64,000 nucleotides of DNA from Litoreibacter meonggei (GCF_003663885.1 NZ_RCCE01000003.1:297501-361500); one strand, 5' to 3'; shown: positions 17,959 through 28,206, numbered from the stretch's first letter. Notes: generated by a model not told the origin, from the letters alone. Translations and numbers: made by a program.

Positions 17959-19359
17959 ATGATGACTCGTATCCTGTTCGCGCTCTGCGCCGTTTTCGCC
18001 CTGTCCTTCCCCGCCCTCTCGCAAGAGGCATCCAGCGAAGGTCAAGACGTCACTTCCCCGTCGCAAGCTGTCTCGGTCGAACCTACGGCACGGGACGAGC
18101 AGATCGCTGACCGGATCGTCGGCATCCTGCGCTCGACAGGCTGGTACAAGTTTTCGCGCGTCGAAGTGAAGGACGGCATCGTCTTCCTCGACGGGCGCAC
18201 CACCAATGACGACCACAAAAGATGGGCGCGCGATCTGGCGTCACAAACCCAAGATGTGGTCGCCGTGGTCAACCGAATACAAGTGGTGCAAGAAGCCAAC
18301 TGGTCCTTCGGCCCCGCACTGGGGGAGATCAAGTCCGTCGGCAAACGCATAGTCACCTCGCTACCTCTGATCGTGCTGGCGTTGATCGTTCTGCCACTGA
18401 CATGGTGGCTATCCTCCCTCGCCGCGAGGGGCATCCGCCGTTGGCTTCTCGGCGGCATCGCGTCACCGTTCCTGCGCGACATCGTCAGCCGCGCTATCGC
18501 GCTGCCCATCTTCCTGATCGGGTTGTTCGTGGTGTTGCAGGTGGCGGGCCTCACGCAAATTGCCGTCTCCGTTGTCGGCGGCGCAGGGGTGATCGGTATC
18601 GTGGTCGGTTTCGCGTTCCGCGACATTGCAGAGAACTTTCTGGCGTCGTTGCTACTATCCATCCGCCGCCCCTTCCAGTCCGGTGACTACATCGAAGTGG
18701 CAGGTATGGCAGGCTCGGTGCGCTCGATGAACACACGGTCGACCGTGCTGCTCAGCCCAGAAGGCAACCACATCCAGATCCCCAATGCGACGATCTTCAA
18801 AAGCACCATCGTCAACTACACCAGTTCCGCCAACCGCCGCGACACGCTGGTGATCGGGGTCGGATACGATGTGTCAGTTGCCCGCGCCCAAAGCCTGATC
18901 CTCGAAGTCATCGCAGGCCACGAAGCCGTGCTGAACCAGCCAGAACCGATGATCCTCGTCGACGGCCTCGGCAGCTCCACGGTGAATATCAAGGCGTACT
19001 ACTGGGTGAACGCCAAAGACTTCTCCGTGCTCAAGGTCAAATCCGCGCTGCTGCGACAGGTTACCAAGCGGTTGACCGAGGAAGGCGTCTCCATGCCCGA
19101 CGACGCACGGGAGATCATTTTCCCTCAAGGCGTCCCGGTCCTGCAACTCGAGGGGGCCGCCGAAAAATCCGCGCTCGCCATCGCCAGTCAGGAGTTTTCC
19201 GAAGGTGCCAAGCAAGTCGCCGCTGCGGCCGCCGCAGACGATGCGATACCGGAGGTTGAAGGCAATTTGCTCAACGAGCAAAGCGATGTCGAACAAGCGA
19301 CCGCCGACGCCGTGGTCACCGAAGAAGACGGCGCGGACCTTTTGTCAGACAAAGCCTGA
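17959..19359 (+). CDS. MscS-family mechanosensitive channel with N-terminal BON domain
   Basis: 466 residues. A signal peptide (about residues 1-22) is followed by a periplasmic BON-like domain at about 44-110 (ILRSTGWYKFSRVEVKDGIVFLDG). Three membrane helices lie at about 128-150, 172-195 and 198-220; the last is the Gly/Ala-rich pore helix (VVGGAGVIGIVVGFAFRD). The MscS beta domain (GDYIEVAGMAGSVRSMNTRST, IPNATIFKSTIVNY) and an acidic C-terminal tail complete it. The channel should release small solutes on osmotic downshock; BON domains bind membrane or ligands and may tune gating. It follows hemE on the same strand after 50 bases. Confidence 0.9.
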   Translation: MMTRILFALCAVFALSFPALSQEASSEGQDVTSPSQAVSVEPTARDEQIADRIVGILRSTGWYKFSRVEVKDGIVFLDGRTTNDDHKRWARDLASQTQDVVAVVNRIQVVQEANWSFGPALGEIKSVGKRIVTSLPLIVLALIVLPLTWWLSSLAARGIRRWLLGGIASPFLRDIVSRAIALPIFLIGLFVVLQVAGLTQIAVSVVGGAGVIGIVVGFAFRDIAENFLASLLLSIRRPFQSGDYIEVAGMAGSVRSMNTRSTVLLSPEGNHIQIPNATIFKSTIVNYTSSANRRDTLVIGVGYDVSVARAQSLILEVIAGHEAVLNQPEPMILVDGLGSSTVNIKAYYWVNAKDFSVLKVKSALLRQVTKRLTEEGVSMPDDAREIIFPQGVPVLQLEGAAEKSALAIASQEFSEGAKQVAAAAAADDAIPEVEGNLLNEQSDVEQATADAVVTEEDGADLLSDKA

Positions 19360-19371
19360 CCCCTCCCCGCG

Positions 19372-19393
19372 TTTCATCTTGGCAAAAATATTC
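19372..19393 (-). repeat. Dispersed 22-bp intergenic repeat, copy 1
   Basis: Begins TTTCATCTTGG and ends AAAATATTC on the plus strand; it is identical over 22 bases to the sequence at 39421-39442. On the minus strand it supplies the U-rich tail (ATATTTTTG) after a hairpin. Both copies lie downstream of minus-strand genes. Confidence 0.75.
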
Positions 19394-19402
19394 TCAGGGG
19401 GT

Positions 19403-19423
19403 CCGGGGGATGAAATCCCCCGG
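19403..19423 (-). terminator. Hairpin between the convergent mscS-like gene and hemF
   Basis: A perfect 8-bp stem, CCGGGGGA / TCCCCCGG with loop TGAAA. On the minus strand it is followed about ten bases later by the T-rich repeat, giving a plausible terminator for hemF. There is no T-run on the plus side. Confidence 0.6.
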
Positions 19424-19452
19424 TCGGTCGACGTGCGCCAGCGCGGCGAAAC

Positions 19453-20343
19453 TCAATACCACTTCGCGACAGGCGGCAGGCTCATCAGAACGGCATTGGC
19501 ATCATGACCCGTCTCCAATCCGAACTTGGTCCCACGGTCGTAGACGAGGTTATATTCCGCATACAGCCCGCGATGCGCCAGTTGCGCCTCCTTGTCGGCC
19601 TCTGACCACGGCGCGTCACGCCATTTTTCAGTGACACCCAGAAAAGCAGGTAGAAACGCGCGGCCCACATCCTGCGTGAACGCAAAGTCCGCATCCCAAT
19701 CACCGGTGTTCAGATCGTCATAAAAGATGCCACCAACGCCCCGCGCACGGTTGCGGTGTGGAACGTAAAAATACTCGTCTGCCCATTCCTTGAAACGCGG
19801 GTAATAACCGGCGTCATGCTTGTCGCAGTACTCTTTCAACACGCCGTGGAAAAACGCAGTGTCCTCCTCCCGCTCAATGCAAGGGTTCAGGTCCGACCCA
19901 CCCCCGAACCACCACGCACCCGGCGTCCAGAACATGCGGGTGTTCATGTGCACGGCTGGCGTTTGCGGGTTCTGCATGTGGGCCACCAGCGAAATCCCCG
20001 CCGCCCAGAACCGCGGGTCCGTATCCATACCGGGCACACCCCGCGCGGCCATGGCCTTCTGCGCCCGCTCGCCCAAGGTCCCGTAGACCGTCGAGACGTT
20101 CACACCCACCTTCTCGAACACGCGCCCGCCGCGCATCACGCTCATCAGGCCCCCGCCCGCATCTGATCCGTCGTCAGAACCGCGCGTCGTCTTGGTCACT
20201 TCAAATGCGCCTGCTGGCTGGTCCGCAAACGGCCCTTGGGTCTGGGTGTTCTCCAAGCCTTCGAATGCGGCAACAATATCGTCGCGCAGGCTGCGGAACC
20301 ATGCGGAGGCTTGGGTTTTCTTGGTATCGAAATCGTCCGTCAC
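19453..20343 (-). CDS. hemF: Oxygen-dependent coproporphyrinogen III oxidase HemF
   Basis: 296 residues, full length. It oxidatively decarboxylates coproporphyrinogen III to protoporphyrinogen IX using O2. Family blocks are intact: PAVHMNTRMFWTPGAWWFGGGSDLNPCI, FKEWADEYFYVPHRNRARGVGGIFYDDL and the C-terminal EYNLVYDRGTKFGLETGHDANAVLMSLPP. It is the aerobic route; no hemN is in the window. It converges on the mscS-like gene across a spacer that contains the repeat-tailed hairpin. Confidence 0.98.
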   Translation of the reverse strand: MTDDFDTKKTQASAWFRSLRDDIVAAFEGLENTQTQGPFADQPAGAFEVTKTTRGSDDGSDAGGGLMSVMRGGRVFEKVGVNVSTVYGTLGERAQKAMAARGVPGMDTDPRFWAAGISLVAHMQNPQTPAVHMNTRMFWTPGAWWFGGGSDLNPCIEREEDTAFFHGVLKEYCDKHDAGYYPRFKEWADEYFYVPHRNRARGVGGIFYDDLNTGDWDADFAFTQDVGRAFLPAFLGVTEKWRDAPWSEADKEAQLAHRGLYAEYNLVYDRGTKFGLETGHDANAVLMSLPPVAKWY

Positions 20344-20434
20344 GGGCTTGTCCTATTTGTTTCACGTTGTGCTAACACTTGCGGGGGACAAGTGTCACGT
20401 TCCCTTGCCGTCGCAGCTGGAGTATTATCGCCTT

Positions 20435-20824
20435 ATGAGAACAGTCCTGATCGCCCCGCTCCTCTTGCTGGCTGCTTGCGCCAGCCCTCAAGATACCTGC
20501 CTGCAAGATGCGGTCAAAGACCTGCGCATCGTTCAGGCTCTGATTGCGGACACACAGGCCACACTAGACCGGGGCTATGCAATTCAAACCGAGACGCGGA
20601 CGGTGATTTACACCAACTTCTGCGTTGGAACAGGAATCGGCGGCGACGGGAGATTCAGTTTTTGCAACTATCCTCAGCCGGTTACGACCAAAAAACCGGT
20701 TGCCGTCGACCTGGAGTTAGAAAAACGTAAGCTTCGGTCTCTCAGGGCAAAAGAAGCTGAACTAAAGCGTGAAAGTTTGCTGAAACAGCAACGGTGCGAG
20801 TTAGAGTTCCCAACAGCGTCCTGA
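20435..20824 (+). CDS. Putative small lipoprotein
   Basis: 129 residues from the ATG at 20435, with CTGGAG upstream. The signal sequence ends in a clear lipobox (LLLAAC), so the protein is probably lipidated at that cysteine and anchored in the envelope. The mature part has four further cysteines, a mid-section NFCVGTGIGGDGRFSFCNYP, and a charged helical C-terminus (ELEKRKLRSLRAKEAELKRE) likely to form a coiled coil. No family is recognised. The gene lies between divergent hemF and the downstream D,D-carboxypeptidase, in which case a cell-wall link is possible but unproven. Confidence 0.75.
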   Translation: MRTVLIAPLLLLAACASPQDTCLQDAVKDLRIVQALIADTQATLDRGYAIQTETRTVIYTNFCVGTGIGGDGRFSFCNYPQPVTTKKPVAVDLELEKRKLRSLRAKEAELKRESLLKQQRCELEFPTAS

Positions 20825-21029
20825 TACAAGTTTTCGGACATTTAGTAGATGACAGCCCCACTGCCACTAGATGTTGCTGAGGCACTTCAATGACACCCCT
20901 AAACTGCCTGAAACTAAACTGTTTTCTGAATCCGATCTTTGTGCTAGCGGTGTTTCAAAGGTCGGTGATCGGCTGAAAAATAATAAATGGGGATGCAACG
21001 TCATTCCCGAGGCAAAATGGGCAGACGTC

Positions 21030-22445
21030 GTGGTTTTACGTCTTTTGAACGCAGTCCGTGTAGGACTGGTTATTATTGTGGCATCCGCTTGGGCTGGGGC
21101 AACCTACGCAGCACCCTATGCGGCGCTTGTGATCGATGCGCGCACCGGTGAGGTGCTTCATTCCCGAAATGCAGACACGCGGCTTCATCCGGCCTCGCTG
21201 ACCAAGATGATGACGCTCTACGTCACCTTCGATGCAATTCGTCGTGGGGAGCTAACGCTCGACACCAAAGTTAAAATTTCCCGCAAGGCCGCAGCGGAGC
21301 AACCTTCGAAATTGGGCCTCAAGGCGGGTCAGCGCATTTCGATCCGCTACCTGATCCGCGCTGCCGCCGTGAAATCTGCAAATGACGCTGCCACAGCGCT
21401 CGGCGAAGCTGTTGCCGGATCCGAAGCCGCCTTCGCGCGCCGGATGACTGCAATGGCCAAAGCGCTTGGAATGACAAACACCACCTTCAAGAACGCCCAC
21501 GGACTGACCGAAAGCGGCCACATGTCTACCGCACGGGACATGACCACACTGGGCCGCCACCTGATCTACGACTATCCACAATACTACAATCTGTTCTCGC
21601 GCCAGACGACCCATGCCGGCGTGCGTCAGGTTTCCAATACAAACCGTCGTCTGCTGCAAAACTACAAAGGCGCCGACGGCATCAAGACCGGTTACACCCG
21701 CGCCGCAGGCTTCAATCTCGTAGCCTCCGCCGAACGCGGAAACGAGCGTGTCATTGCAACCGTCTTCGGGGGCACCTCAACCGCCGCGCGCAACGCCCGC
21801 GTGGCCGAGTTGTTGGACATGGGTTTCAAACGCGCCCCGTCCCGCGCCAAGCTGCGCAAGCCCACGCGGCCAAACCTTGTAACACAACCCGTCAAGCCGA
21901 AGGTCATTAAGGTCGCGCCGACTATCACCGCGCGCCGTTCCAGCCCGCGTCCGTTGCAGCGGCCAGACCGCGCCCCGTCCGAGGACATGCTGATGGCTAT
22001 CGTCGAGAGTGTAGACGACAATGTCAGTCAGGCACGTGCAGAGGTCGCTACTCGCACAGCCCAAAGCACCGAGCTGGCCAGTGTGGGAGCAGTGGTCACA
22101 CCGATCCGCAAGCCCCAAAATCTGGTTCAGACCGCGATCGACATCACTACGGCCACACGCAAACCCGAACCCCGCAGGATCATCACTCGTGCGTCGACGT
22201 CGGGCGGCCGTCATTGGTCTATCTCACTGGGCAAATACACCACCCGCGATAGGGCAGAGCGGCTCTTGCTGAAAACGGCTTTGCAGGAAATCGACACCTT
22301 GGATGAAGCCTTGCGCAAAGTTGTGAACCGCCCACGCGGATGGGAAGCAAACTTCGTGGGCTTGTCGCAAAACGACGCCACCCTGGCCTGCCAGCGCCTT
22401 AGCGCACGCGGTCATGACTGCGAGGTTCGTGGGCCGGGCGCGTAA
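21030..22445 (+). CDS. dacA: D-alanyl-D-alanine carboxypeptidase with C-terminal SPOR domain
   Basis: 471 residues if translation begins at the GTG at 21030, which gives a normal signal peptide ending ATYA-APYA; the frame is open back to 20871, so the start is uncertain. Penicillin-binding (S11) motifs are complete: SLTK, SAN and KTG in GIKTGYTRAAG. It trims the terminal D-Ala of peptidoglycan stem peptides. After a Pro/Arg-rich linker, the last 75 or so residues (HWSISLGKYTTRDRAERLLL to ACQRLSARGHDCEV) look like a SPOR domain, which targets denuded septal glycan. It converges on yejF with three bases between. Confidence 0.92.
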   Translation: MVLRLLNAVRVGLVIIVASAWAGATYAAPYAALVIDARTGEVLHSRNADTRLHPASLTKMMTLYVTFDAIRRGELTLDTKVKISRKAAAEQPSKLGLKAGQRISIRYLIRAAAVKSANDAATALGEAVAGSEAAFARRMTAMAKALGMTNTTFKNAHGLTESGHMSTARDMTTLGRHLIYDYPQYYNLFSRQTTHAGVRQVSNTNRRLLQNYKGADGIKTGYTRAAGFNLVASAERGNERVIATVFGGTSTAARNARVAELLDMGFKRAPSRAKLRKPTRPNLVTQPVKPKVIKVAPTITARRSSPRPLQRPDRAPSEDMLMAIVESVDDNVSQARAEVATRTAQSTELASVGAVVTPIRKPQNLVQTAIDITTATRKPEPRRIITRASTSGGRHWSISLGKYTTRDRAERLLLKTALQEIDTLDEALRKVVNRPRGWEANFVGLSQNDATLACQRLSARGHDCEVRGPGA

Positions 22446-22448
22446 GCG

Positions 22449-24044
22449 CTACCCCGCTTTCAGGTCCAACGCCGCGGCCAGCAATTGCTGGGTGTATGGA
22501 ACTTTCGGGTTGGCAAACAGCTCTTCGCTGTTGCCGGTCTCGACCACGTCGCCCTGCTTCATCACCAGTACCTTGTGCGACATCGCGCGCACCACCTTCA
22601 GGTCGTGGCTGATAAACAGATAGGCCAGTCCGTATTTCTGCTGCAGGTTGCGCAGCAACTCCACGATCTGCACCTGCACCGTCATGTCCAAAGCGCTCGT
22701 CGGCTCGTCCAAGACCACCAGCTTGGGCCGCAAGATCATGGCCCGCGCGATGGCAATACGCTGCCGCTGGCCGCCCGAAAACTCGTGTGGATAGCGGTGC
22801 ATCATCTCCGGCTGCAACCCCACCTCAGTCATGATCTCCGACACCATCTCGCGGCGGTCCCGCCCCGGATCGGTGCCGTGCACGCCCAGCCCTTCAGCGA
22901 TGATCTGCTCCACCGTCATACGCGGTGACAAAGAGCCATAGGGGTCTTGGAACACGATCTGCATGTCCGCGCGCAACGGGCGCAAATCCTTCGAGGACAG
23001 CCCTTGAATGTCGCGCCCCTCGAACTGGATCGGCCCCTTGCTCGAAATCAGCCGCATGATCGCCAGCGCCAACGTGGTCTTGCCAGAGCCGGATTCGCCC
23101 ACAATCCCCAACGTCTCGCCTGCGCGAACCGACACGGTGGCGGCGTTCACCGCTTTCACATGGCCGGTCGTGCGTTTCAAAAGTCCGGTCTGGATCGGGA
23201 ACCAGATACGCAACTCCTCGGTTGATACCATCTCCTTCGCGCCCACAGGAACCGGTCCGGGCACGCCTGTCGATTCCGCTTCCAACAACAGTTTCGTGTA
23301 GGGATGCTGGGGGTTGTCGAAAATTTCGGCCGTGGGGCCGGTTTCGACGATCTTGCCATGCTGCATGACGCAAACCCTGTCGGCAATCTTGCGCACCACG
23401 CCAAGATCGTGGGTGATGAACAGCAGGCTCATCTTTTCGCGCCGCTTGAGATCCGCCAGAAGTTCCAAAATCTGCGCCTGAATGGTCACATCCAGCGCCG
23501 TCGTTGGCTCGTCCGCAATCAACAGCTCCGGCCCGTTGGCCAAGGCCATCGCGATCATCACCCGCTGACGCTGCCCACCCGACAATTGGTGCGGGTAGCT
23601 CGACAATCGGCTTTCAGCGTTGCGAATACCGACCTTCTCCATCAACTCGATCACGCGCACCCGCGCCGCGTCGCCGCGCAACCCTTGGTGCAGGCTCAGG
23701 CTTTCAGTGATCTGCTTTTCCAGCGTATGCAGCGGGTTCAAAGAGGTCATCGGCTCTTGGAAAATGAAGCTGATGTCATTGCCCCGAACCTGACGCAGCT
23801 CTCGCTCGCTCGCCGCTGTCAGGTCTTTCCCGTCATAGCTGATCTGCCCGGTTACCGTGGCGCTGTCCGGTAAAAGCTGCACCGTGGACAGCGCGGACAC
23901 TGATTTGCCCGAACCGGACTCTCCCACCAACGCCACGGTCTCGCCGCGATCCACGTGGAAAGACACCCCCGTGACCGCCTTGGTCACTTCGCCGTCCTGA
24001 CGGAAGCTGACGGACAGGTCTTTGACCTCCAGAAGTAAGCTCAT
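22449..24044 (-). CDS. yejF: YejF, fused double ATPase of an oligopeptide/microcin C ABC importer
   Basis: 531 residues made of two complete ABC ATPase domains in tandem, each with Walker A GESGSGKS/T, signature SGGQRQR and Walker B (LLIADEPT, LVVLDEPTSALD). The second half ends with the oligopeptide-transporter C-terminal extension. In YejABEF the two ATPases are fused, unlike OppD/OppF. The ATG overlaps the yejE stop by four bases (ATGA). It energises uptake of peptides across the inner membrane. Confidence 0.95.
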   Translation of the reverse strand: MSLLLEVKDLSVSFRQDGEVTKAVTGVSFHVDRGETVALVGESGSGKSVSALSTVQLLPDSATVTGQISYDGKDLTAASERELRQVRGNDISFIFQEPMTSLNPLHTLEKQITESLSLHQGLRGDAARVRVIELMEKVGIRNAESRLSSYPHQLSGGQRQRVMIAMALANGPELLIADEPTTALDVTIQAQILELLADLKRREKMSLLFITHDLGVVRKIADRVCVMQHGKIVETGPTAEIFDNPQHPYTKLLLEAESTGVPGPVPVGAKEMVSTEELRIWFPIQTGLLKRTTGHVKAVNAATVSVRAGETLGIVGESGSGKTTLALAIMRLISSKGPIQFEGRDIQGLSSKDLRPLRADMQIVFQDPYGSLSPRMTVEQIIAEGLGVHGTDPGRDRREMVSEIMTEVGLQPEMMHRYPHEFSGGQRQRIAIARAMILRPKLVVLDEPTSALDMTVQVQIVELLRNLQQKYGLAYLFISHDLKVVRAMSHKVLVMKQGDVVETGNSEELFANPKVPYTQQLLAAALDLKAG

Positions 24045-25147
24045 TGAAAGGTCTTTCTGGGGTCAAACGCATCGCGCACGCCCTCGAATATGAACACCAG
24101 TAGCGACAGCATCACCGCGAAGGTTGTGAAGGCGGTAAAGGCCAGCCACGGGGCTTGCAGGTTCTGCTTGGCCTGCAAGGTCAGCTCCCCCAGCGACGGG
24201 GCCGAGGACGGCAATCCGAAGCCCAGAAAATCAAGCGATGCCAGCATCCCGATGGTCCCCGTTACAATGAACGGCAGGAAGGTCAGCGTCGCGACCATGG
24301 CATTGGGCAGCATGTGGCGGAACATGATGGTGGTGTTCGACACGCCCAGCGCGCGCGCCGCGCGGACATACTCAAAATTGCGCGCCCGCAGGAACTCCGC
24401 ACGCACCACGCCAACCAAAGCGGGCCAGCCGAACAGGATCGACAGGAACACCAGCAGCCAGAAGCTGCGTCCCAGAATAGCGAACATGATGATGATGACA
24501 TAGAGGCTCGGCGTGGCCCCCCAGATTTCCAGCACACGCTGGAAGATCAGGTCCACGCGCCCACCAAAGAAACCCTGCACCGCCCCCGCTGCAATCCCGA
24601 TGATGGACGACACCAACGTCACCACCAGTGTAAATACAATCGACAGCCGGAAGCCATAGATCACCCGTGCCGCGACGTCGCGTGACGTGTTGTCCGTGCC
24701 CAGCCAGTTCATCGCATCCGGTGCCGCAGGTGCTGTGCCCGGGCGATCAACAATGGTGGTGTAGCTGAACGGGATAATCGGCGTGATAATCCACCCCTGC
24801 TCCACCGACTCGCCCGCAAAGGTGCCGGTAGCGGCTTCCTCCATCACGGCTTCGGGGTCGTCCCAGCAATCCTCGATACCGCCGGTTTTGATCAAGCATT
24901 GTATCTCGATATCGCGATAAACCGCTTCGGTCCGCAGATCGCCGCCAAACGCTGTCTCAGGATAGAAGCTGGTAATCGGGGTGAACAACTCACCGCGGTA
25001 TTTAATCAGGATCGGCTTGTCGTTGGCGATCAGTTCCGCGAACAGCGACAACCCGAACAGCACCGCGAAAATCCACAGCGACCACAAGGCCCGCCGGTTG
25101 CGCTTGAAGTTCGTCCAGCGCCGTTGATTGAGCGGGGACAACTTCAT
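24041..25147 (-). CDS. yejE: YejE, permease of the peptide ABC importer
   Basis: 368 residues of the OppC-type permease family: an N-terminal OppC_N helix ([22 protein letters not shown]), a large periplasmic loop, and five further helices carrying the EAA loop ([24 protein letters not shown]). The extended periplasmic loop of about 100 residues is typical of YejE. The start overlaps the yejB stop by four bases. Confidence 0.95.
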   Translation of the reverse strand: MKLSPLNQRRWTNFKRNRRALWSLWIFAVLFGLSLFAELIANDKPILIKYRGELFTPITSFYPETAFGGDLRTEAVYRDIEIQCLIKTGGIEDCWDDPEAVMEEAATGTFAGESVEQGWIITPIIPFSYTTIVDRPGTAPAAPDAMNWLGTDNTSRDVAARVIYGFRLSIVFTLVVTLVSSIIGIAAGAVQGFFGGRVDLIFQRVLEIWGATPSLYVIIIMFAILGRSFWLLVFLSILFGWPALVGVVRAEFLRARNFEYVRAARALGVSNTTIMFRHMLPNAMVATLTFLPFIVTGTIGMLASLDFLGFGLPSSAPSLGELTLQAKQNLQAPWLAFTAFTTFAVMLSLLVFIFEGVRDAFDPRKTFQ

Positions 25148-26229
25148 GTCTCGCGGCTTTCAAAGTCGATGCGCGGGTCCACGAAGACATACATCAGGTC
25201 AGACAGGATGCCGACGATCAGGCCAATCAGCCCGAAGAAATAGAGCGTCCCGAAGACCACCGGATAATCCCGCGCCACCGTCGCCTCGAATGCCAAACGG
25301 CCCAACCCATCCAGCGAGAAGATCGTCTCGATAATCAACGATCCCGACAGGAAAATACCTAGAAACAAGCTGGGGAAACCCGCGATCACGATCAACATCG
25401 CGTTGCGGAAGACGTGGCCATACAGCACACGGCTTTCCGATAGCCCCTTGGCTTTGGCGGTGACCACATATTGCTTCTTGATCTCGTCCAGAAACGAGTT
25501 CTTCGTCAGCAAGGTCAGCGTCGCAAAAGCCGCAATGGTGGAGGCGGTGACGGGCAGTGCGATGTGCCAGAAATAGTCCACCACCTTGCCCATGGCGCTC
25601 AGGTCTTCAAAGTTGTCAGACGTCAGCCCCCTCAGCGGGAACCACTGGTAATAGGACCCCCCCGCGAACAAAACCAGCAACACGATGGCGAATAAAAAAC
25701 CCGGAATGGCATAAGCCACGATGATTATCGCTGACGTCCAAGTGTCAAAGCTTGACCCGTCGCGGATCGCCTTGCGGATGCCCAGCGGGATCGAGATCAC
25801 ATAGGCGATCACCGTGGACCAAAGCCCCAGCGTGATCGACACTGGCATCTTCTCCCACACCAAATCCAGCACGCTGACCGAGCGGAAATAGCTCTCGCCG
25901 AAATCAAACCGCAGGTAGTTCCACATCATGTTCAAGAACCGCTCAACCGGCGGCTTGTCGAAGCCGAATTCCTTCTCCAGCTTGGCGATGAATTCTGGCG
26001 GCAACCCGCGCGCGCCCTCGTATTTGCTGTCGGTGCTCAGGCTCTCCAACTGGCTGTCATTACTGCCGCCCGAGAAGCCTTCAAAGACGTCGCCTTGGCC
26101 CTCCAAGTTCGCAATGATCTGCTCGATCGGACCACCCGGCACGAACTGCGTCAGGGCAAAGTTCACGATCATGATCCCGATCAATGTCGGGATCACCAGC
26201 AGTAGCCGTCTGAGGATATATGCGCCCAT
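25144..26229 (-). CDS. yejB: YejB, permease of the peptide ABC importer
   Basis: 361 residues of the OppB-type family: [34 protein letters not shown] at the N-terminus, then about six membrane helices with the EAA loop ([26 protein letters not shown]). A longer periplasmic insert between helices 1 and 2 is characteristic of YejB. It is 33 bases downstream of yejA and overlaps yejE, so all four genes form one unit. Confidence 0.95.
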   Translation of the reverse strand: MGAYILRRLLLVIPTLIGIMIVNFALTQFVPGGPIEQIIANLEGQGDVFEGFSGGSNDSQLESLSTDSKYEGARGLPPEFIAKLEKEFGFDKPPVERFLNMMWNYLRFDFGESYFRSVSVLDLVWEKMPVSITLGLWSTVIAYVISIPLGIRKAIRDGSSFDTWTSAIIIVAYAIPGFLFAIVLLVLFAGGSYYQWFPLRGLTSDNFEDLSAMGKVVDYFWHIALPVTASTIAAFATLTLLTKNSFLDEIKKQYVVTAKAKGLSESRVLYGHVFRNAMLIVIAGFPSLFLGIFLSGSLIIETIFSLDGLGRLAFEATVARDYPVVFGTLYFFGLIGLIVGILSDLMYVFVDPRIDFESRET

Positions 26230-26262
26230 GTTCGGGTCGTACCGCCTGTTTTTCCGACGCCT

Positions 26263-28164
26263 CTAAAGGGCGCCTTTTGCCTTCAAGGCCGCAGCCTTGT
26301 CGGCGTTATACCACCAAAAATCCAGATGACCCAAGGCCAGTGGCGGCAATTTATCGGGATGCTCGAACATATCATAATACGCGACCCAGAACGTGTCGTT
26401 ATACCAAGCAGGGATCATGATCCGCGCGGCCCGCAAGATACGGTCCGTTGCCCGCACAGCCGCCTGCATTTCGTCCAGCGTCTCGGCGTCCAGCATCTTC
26501 TTGATCAGCGCATCCACGGCGGGCGAGTTGTAGCCCGACGGGTTGAACAAAGAATACTCCGCGTCTTGAGACCCGAACCGCTGCGAAATCCCGTTGTCTT
26601 CCTGAATGTAGTTCACATACCCATCGTAGATCATATCCCAATCAAACCCGCGTTCGCGGTTGGTGTATTGAGCTGGGTCCACGCGGGTATATTTGGCCTG
26701 CACACCCACGCGTTTGAGGTTTTCGATATAGGGTTGGATCAGCCGGTCATAGGCTGGACTACCGGAGAGAAATTCAATCTCGAACGGCTTGCCATCTTTG
26801 GATAGAACCCCGCTTGCATCAGCCTCCCAACCCGCTTCCGACAGCAGTTTTGTCGCCTTGCGCAAATTCTTGCGGTCCAGCTGCCGCGCGCTGCTTTCAT
26901 GGGCCACGACAACAGGCTCCGTCAGGACGGACTTGTCCTCTAGCAGGTCTTCCACGGATTTCAGGTATTCAAGCTCCAGCCCCTCGGCCACGCCCTCGGC
27001 GGCCAAATCCGTGTTCTGCCAAAACGAGTCCCGCTGGGCGAACAAGCCAAATTGCAATGTCTCGTTGGTCCACGTGAAGTTGTACATCAACTGCAACGCT
27101 TCGCGCACGCGCGGGTCGTCAAACTTGTCGCGGCGCAGATTGAACACCATGCCGTAAGCTGGCGGAAGGCTACCATTTGCCAGCTCAGCCTTCACAATGT
27201 TGCCGTTCTCTATGCCGGGAAAGTCATAGGCCGTCGCCCACTTCAAGGAGCTGCTTTCACGGCGGAAATTGTAGACGCCGCTTTTGAACGCTTCCATCGA
27301 CGCGGTTTCATCTGCGAAATACTCGATCCGCATCCGGTCGAAATTCCAACGCCCCTTGTTGATGGGTAAATCTGCGCCCCAATAGTCGGGGTTACGCTCG
27401 TAAACGATGCGCCGCGGCGGGTCCACTTCGCCTGCCATATACGGACCGGAGCCGACCGCAGATTCCAGCCGTGGTTCTTTGATGTTGGCGTCATTCTCCT
27501 CGAACCATTTCTTCGAGAATGCGATGGACGCGCCCGCCTGACTGATCAGACCCTTGCGTGGAATACCTTCGTTGAAGGTGAACTTGATTCGGTGATCGTC
27601 CAGCGCCTCGTAGCTTTTGTAGAACTTGGACACGGCTTGCGCGAAGGAGGGCAGCCCATCGGTCAGGAAGGTCTTCACCGTGAAAACAACGTCATGCGCC
27701 GTCACGGGTGTCCCGTCCGCGAATTTGGCCTCGGGACGCAGGTTGAAAATGACCCATTCCTGACTTTCGGGGTATTCCAAGCTCTCGCATAGCAAGCAAT
27801 AGGCCCCGTAAGGATCATCGTCCACGCTCGTCATCAACCGCTCATACGGGATGCTCGACAGCGCTCCGCCGCGCCCCTTGCGGCTAAACGGGTTCATGCT
27901 GTCAAACGTGCCTGATGCCGCCACGGAAATTTCGCCACCTTTCGGGGCGTCAGGGTTCACGTAATCCAGATGCGGAAACCCTTCGGCGTATTTCAACTCG
28001 CCAAAGTCGGAAAATCCGTGCGCCTTGATGATCGTCTCACTACGCGCCGCCGTCACCGACGTCACTGTCGCCGCCACCAGCATCAAGCCAGCGCCCATCC
28101 ATTTCATCCGGCTTCTTTGCCGGGAGTGGGATTGCACAAGGGCTTGCGGATGGCGTTTCTTCAT
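26263..28164 (-). CDS. yejA: YejA, periplasmic peptide-binding protein of the ABC importer
   Basis: 633 residues from the ATG at 28164, preceded by AGGAGGA. A positively charged N-region and a hydrophobic stretch ending at AARS form a signal peptide. The rest is an SBP family 5 (OppA-type) fold: YVNPDAPKGGEISVAASGTFDSMNPF near the start, YERLMTSVDDDP, and FNLRRDKFDDPRVREALQLMYNF. YejA delivers peptides to YejBEF; the E. coli orthologue also imports microcin C. The gene heads the operon, with a promoter-like sequence about 45-70 bases upstream. Confidence 0.95.
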   Translation of the reverse strand: MKKRHPQALVQSHSRQRSRMKWMGAGLMLVAATVTSVTAARSETIIKAHGFSDFGELKYAEGFPHLDYVNPDAPKGGEISVAASGTFDSMNPFSRKGRGGALSSIPYERLMTSVDDDPYGAYCLLCESLEYPESQEWVIFNLRPEAKFADGTPVTAHDVVFTVKTFLTDGLPSFAQAVSKFYKSYEALDDHRIKFTFNEGIPRKGLISQAGASIAFSKKWFEENDANIKEPRLESAVGSGPYMAGEVDPPRRIVYERNPDYWGADLPINKGRWNFDRMRIEYFADETASMEAFKSGVYNFRRESSSLKWATAYDFPGIENGNIVKAELANGSLPPAYGMVFNLRRDKFDDPRVREALQLMYNFTWTNETLQFGLFAQRDSFWQNTDLAAEGVAEGLELEYLKSVEDLLEDKSVLTEPVVVAHESSARQLDRKNLRKATKLLSEAGWEADASGVLSKDGKPFEIEFLSGSPAYDRLIQPYIENLKRVGVQAKYTRVDPAQYTNRERGFDWDMIYDGYVNYIQEDNGISQRFGSQDAEYSLFNPSGYNSPAVDALIKKMLDAETLDEMQAAVRATDRILRAARIMIPAWYNDTFWVAYYDMFEHPDKLPPLALGHLDFWWYNADKAAALKAKGAL

Positions 28165-28206
28165 TTTGATCCTCCTGAGACCTGTCATGGGCACGACACT
28201 AATCAG

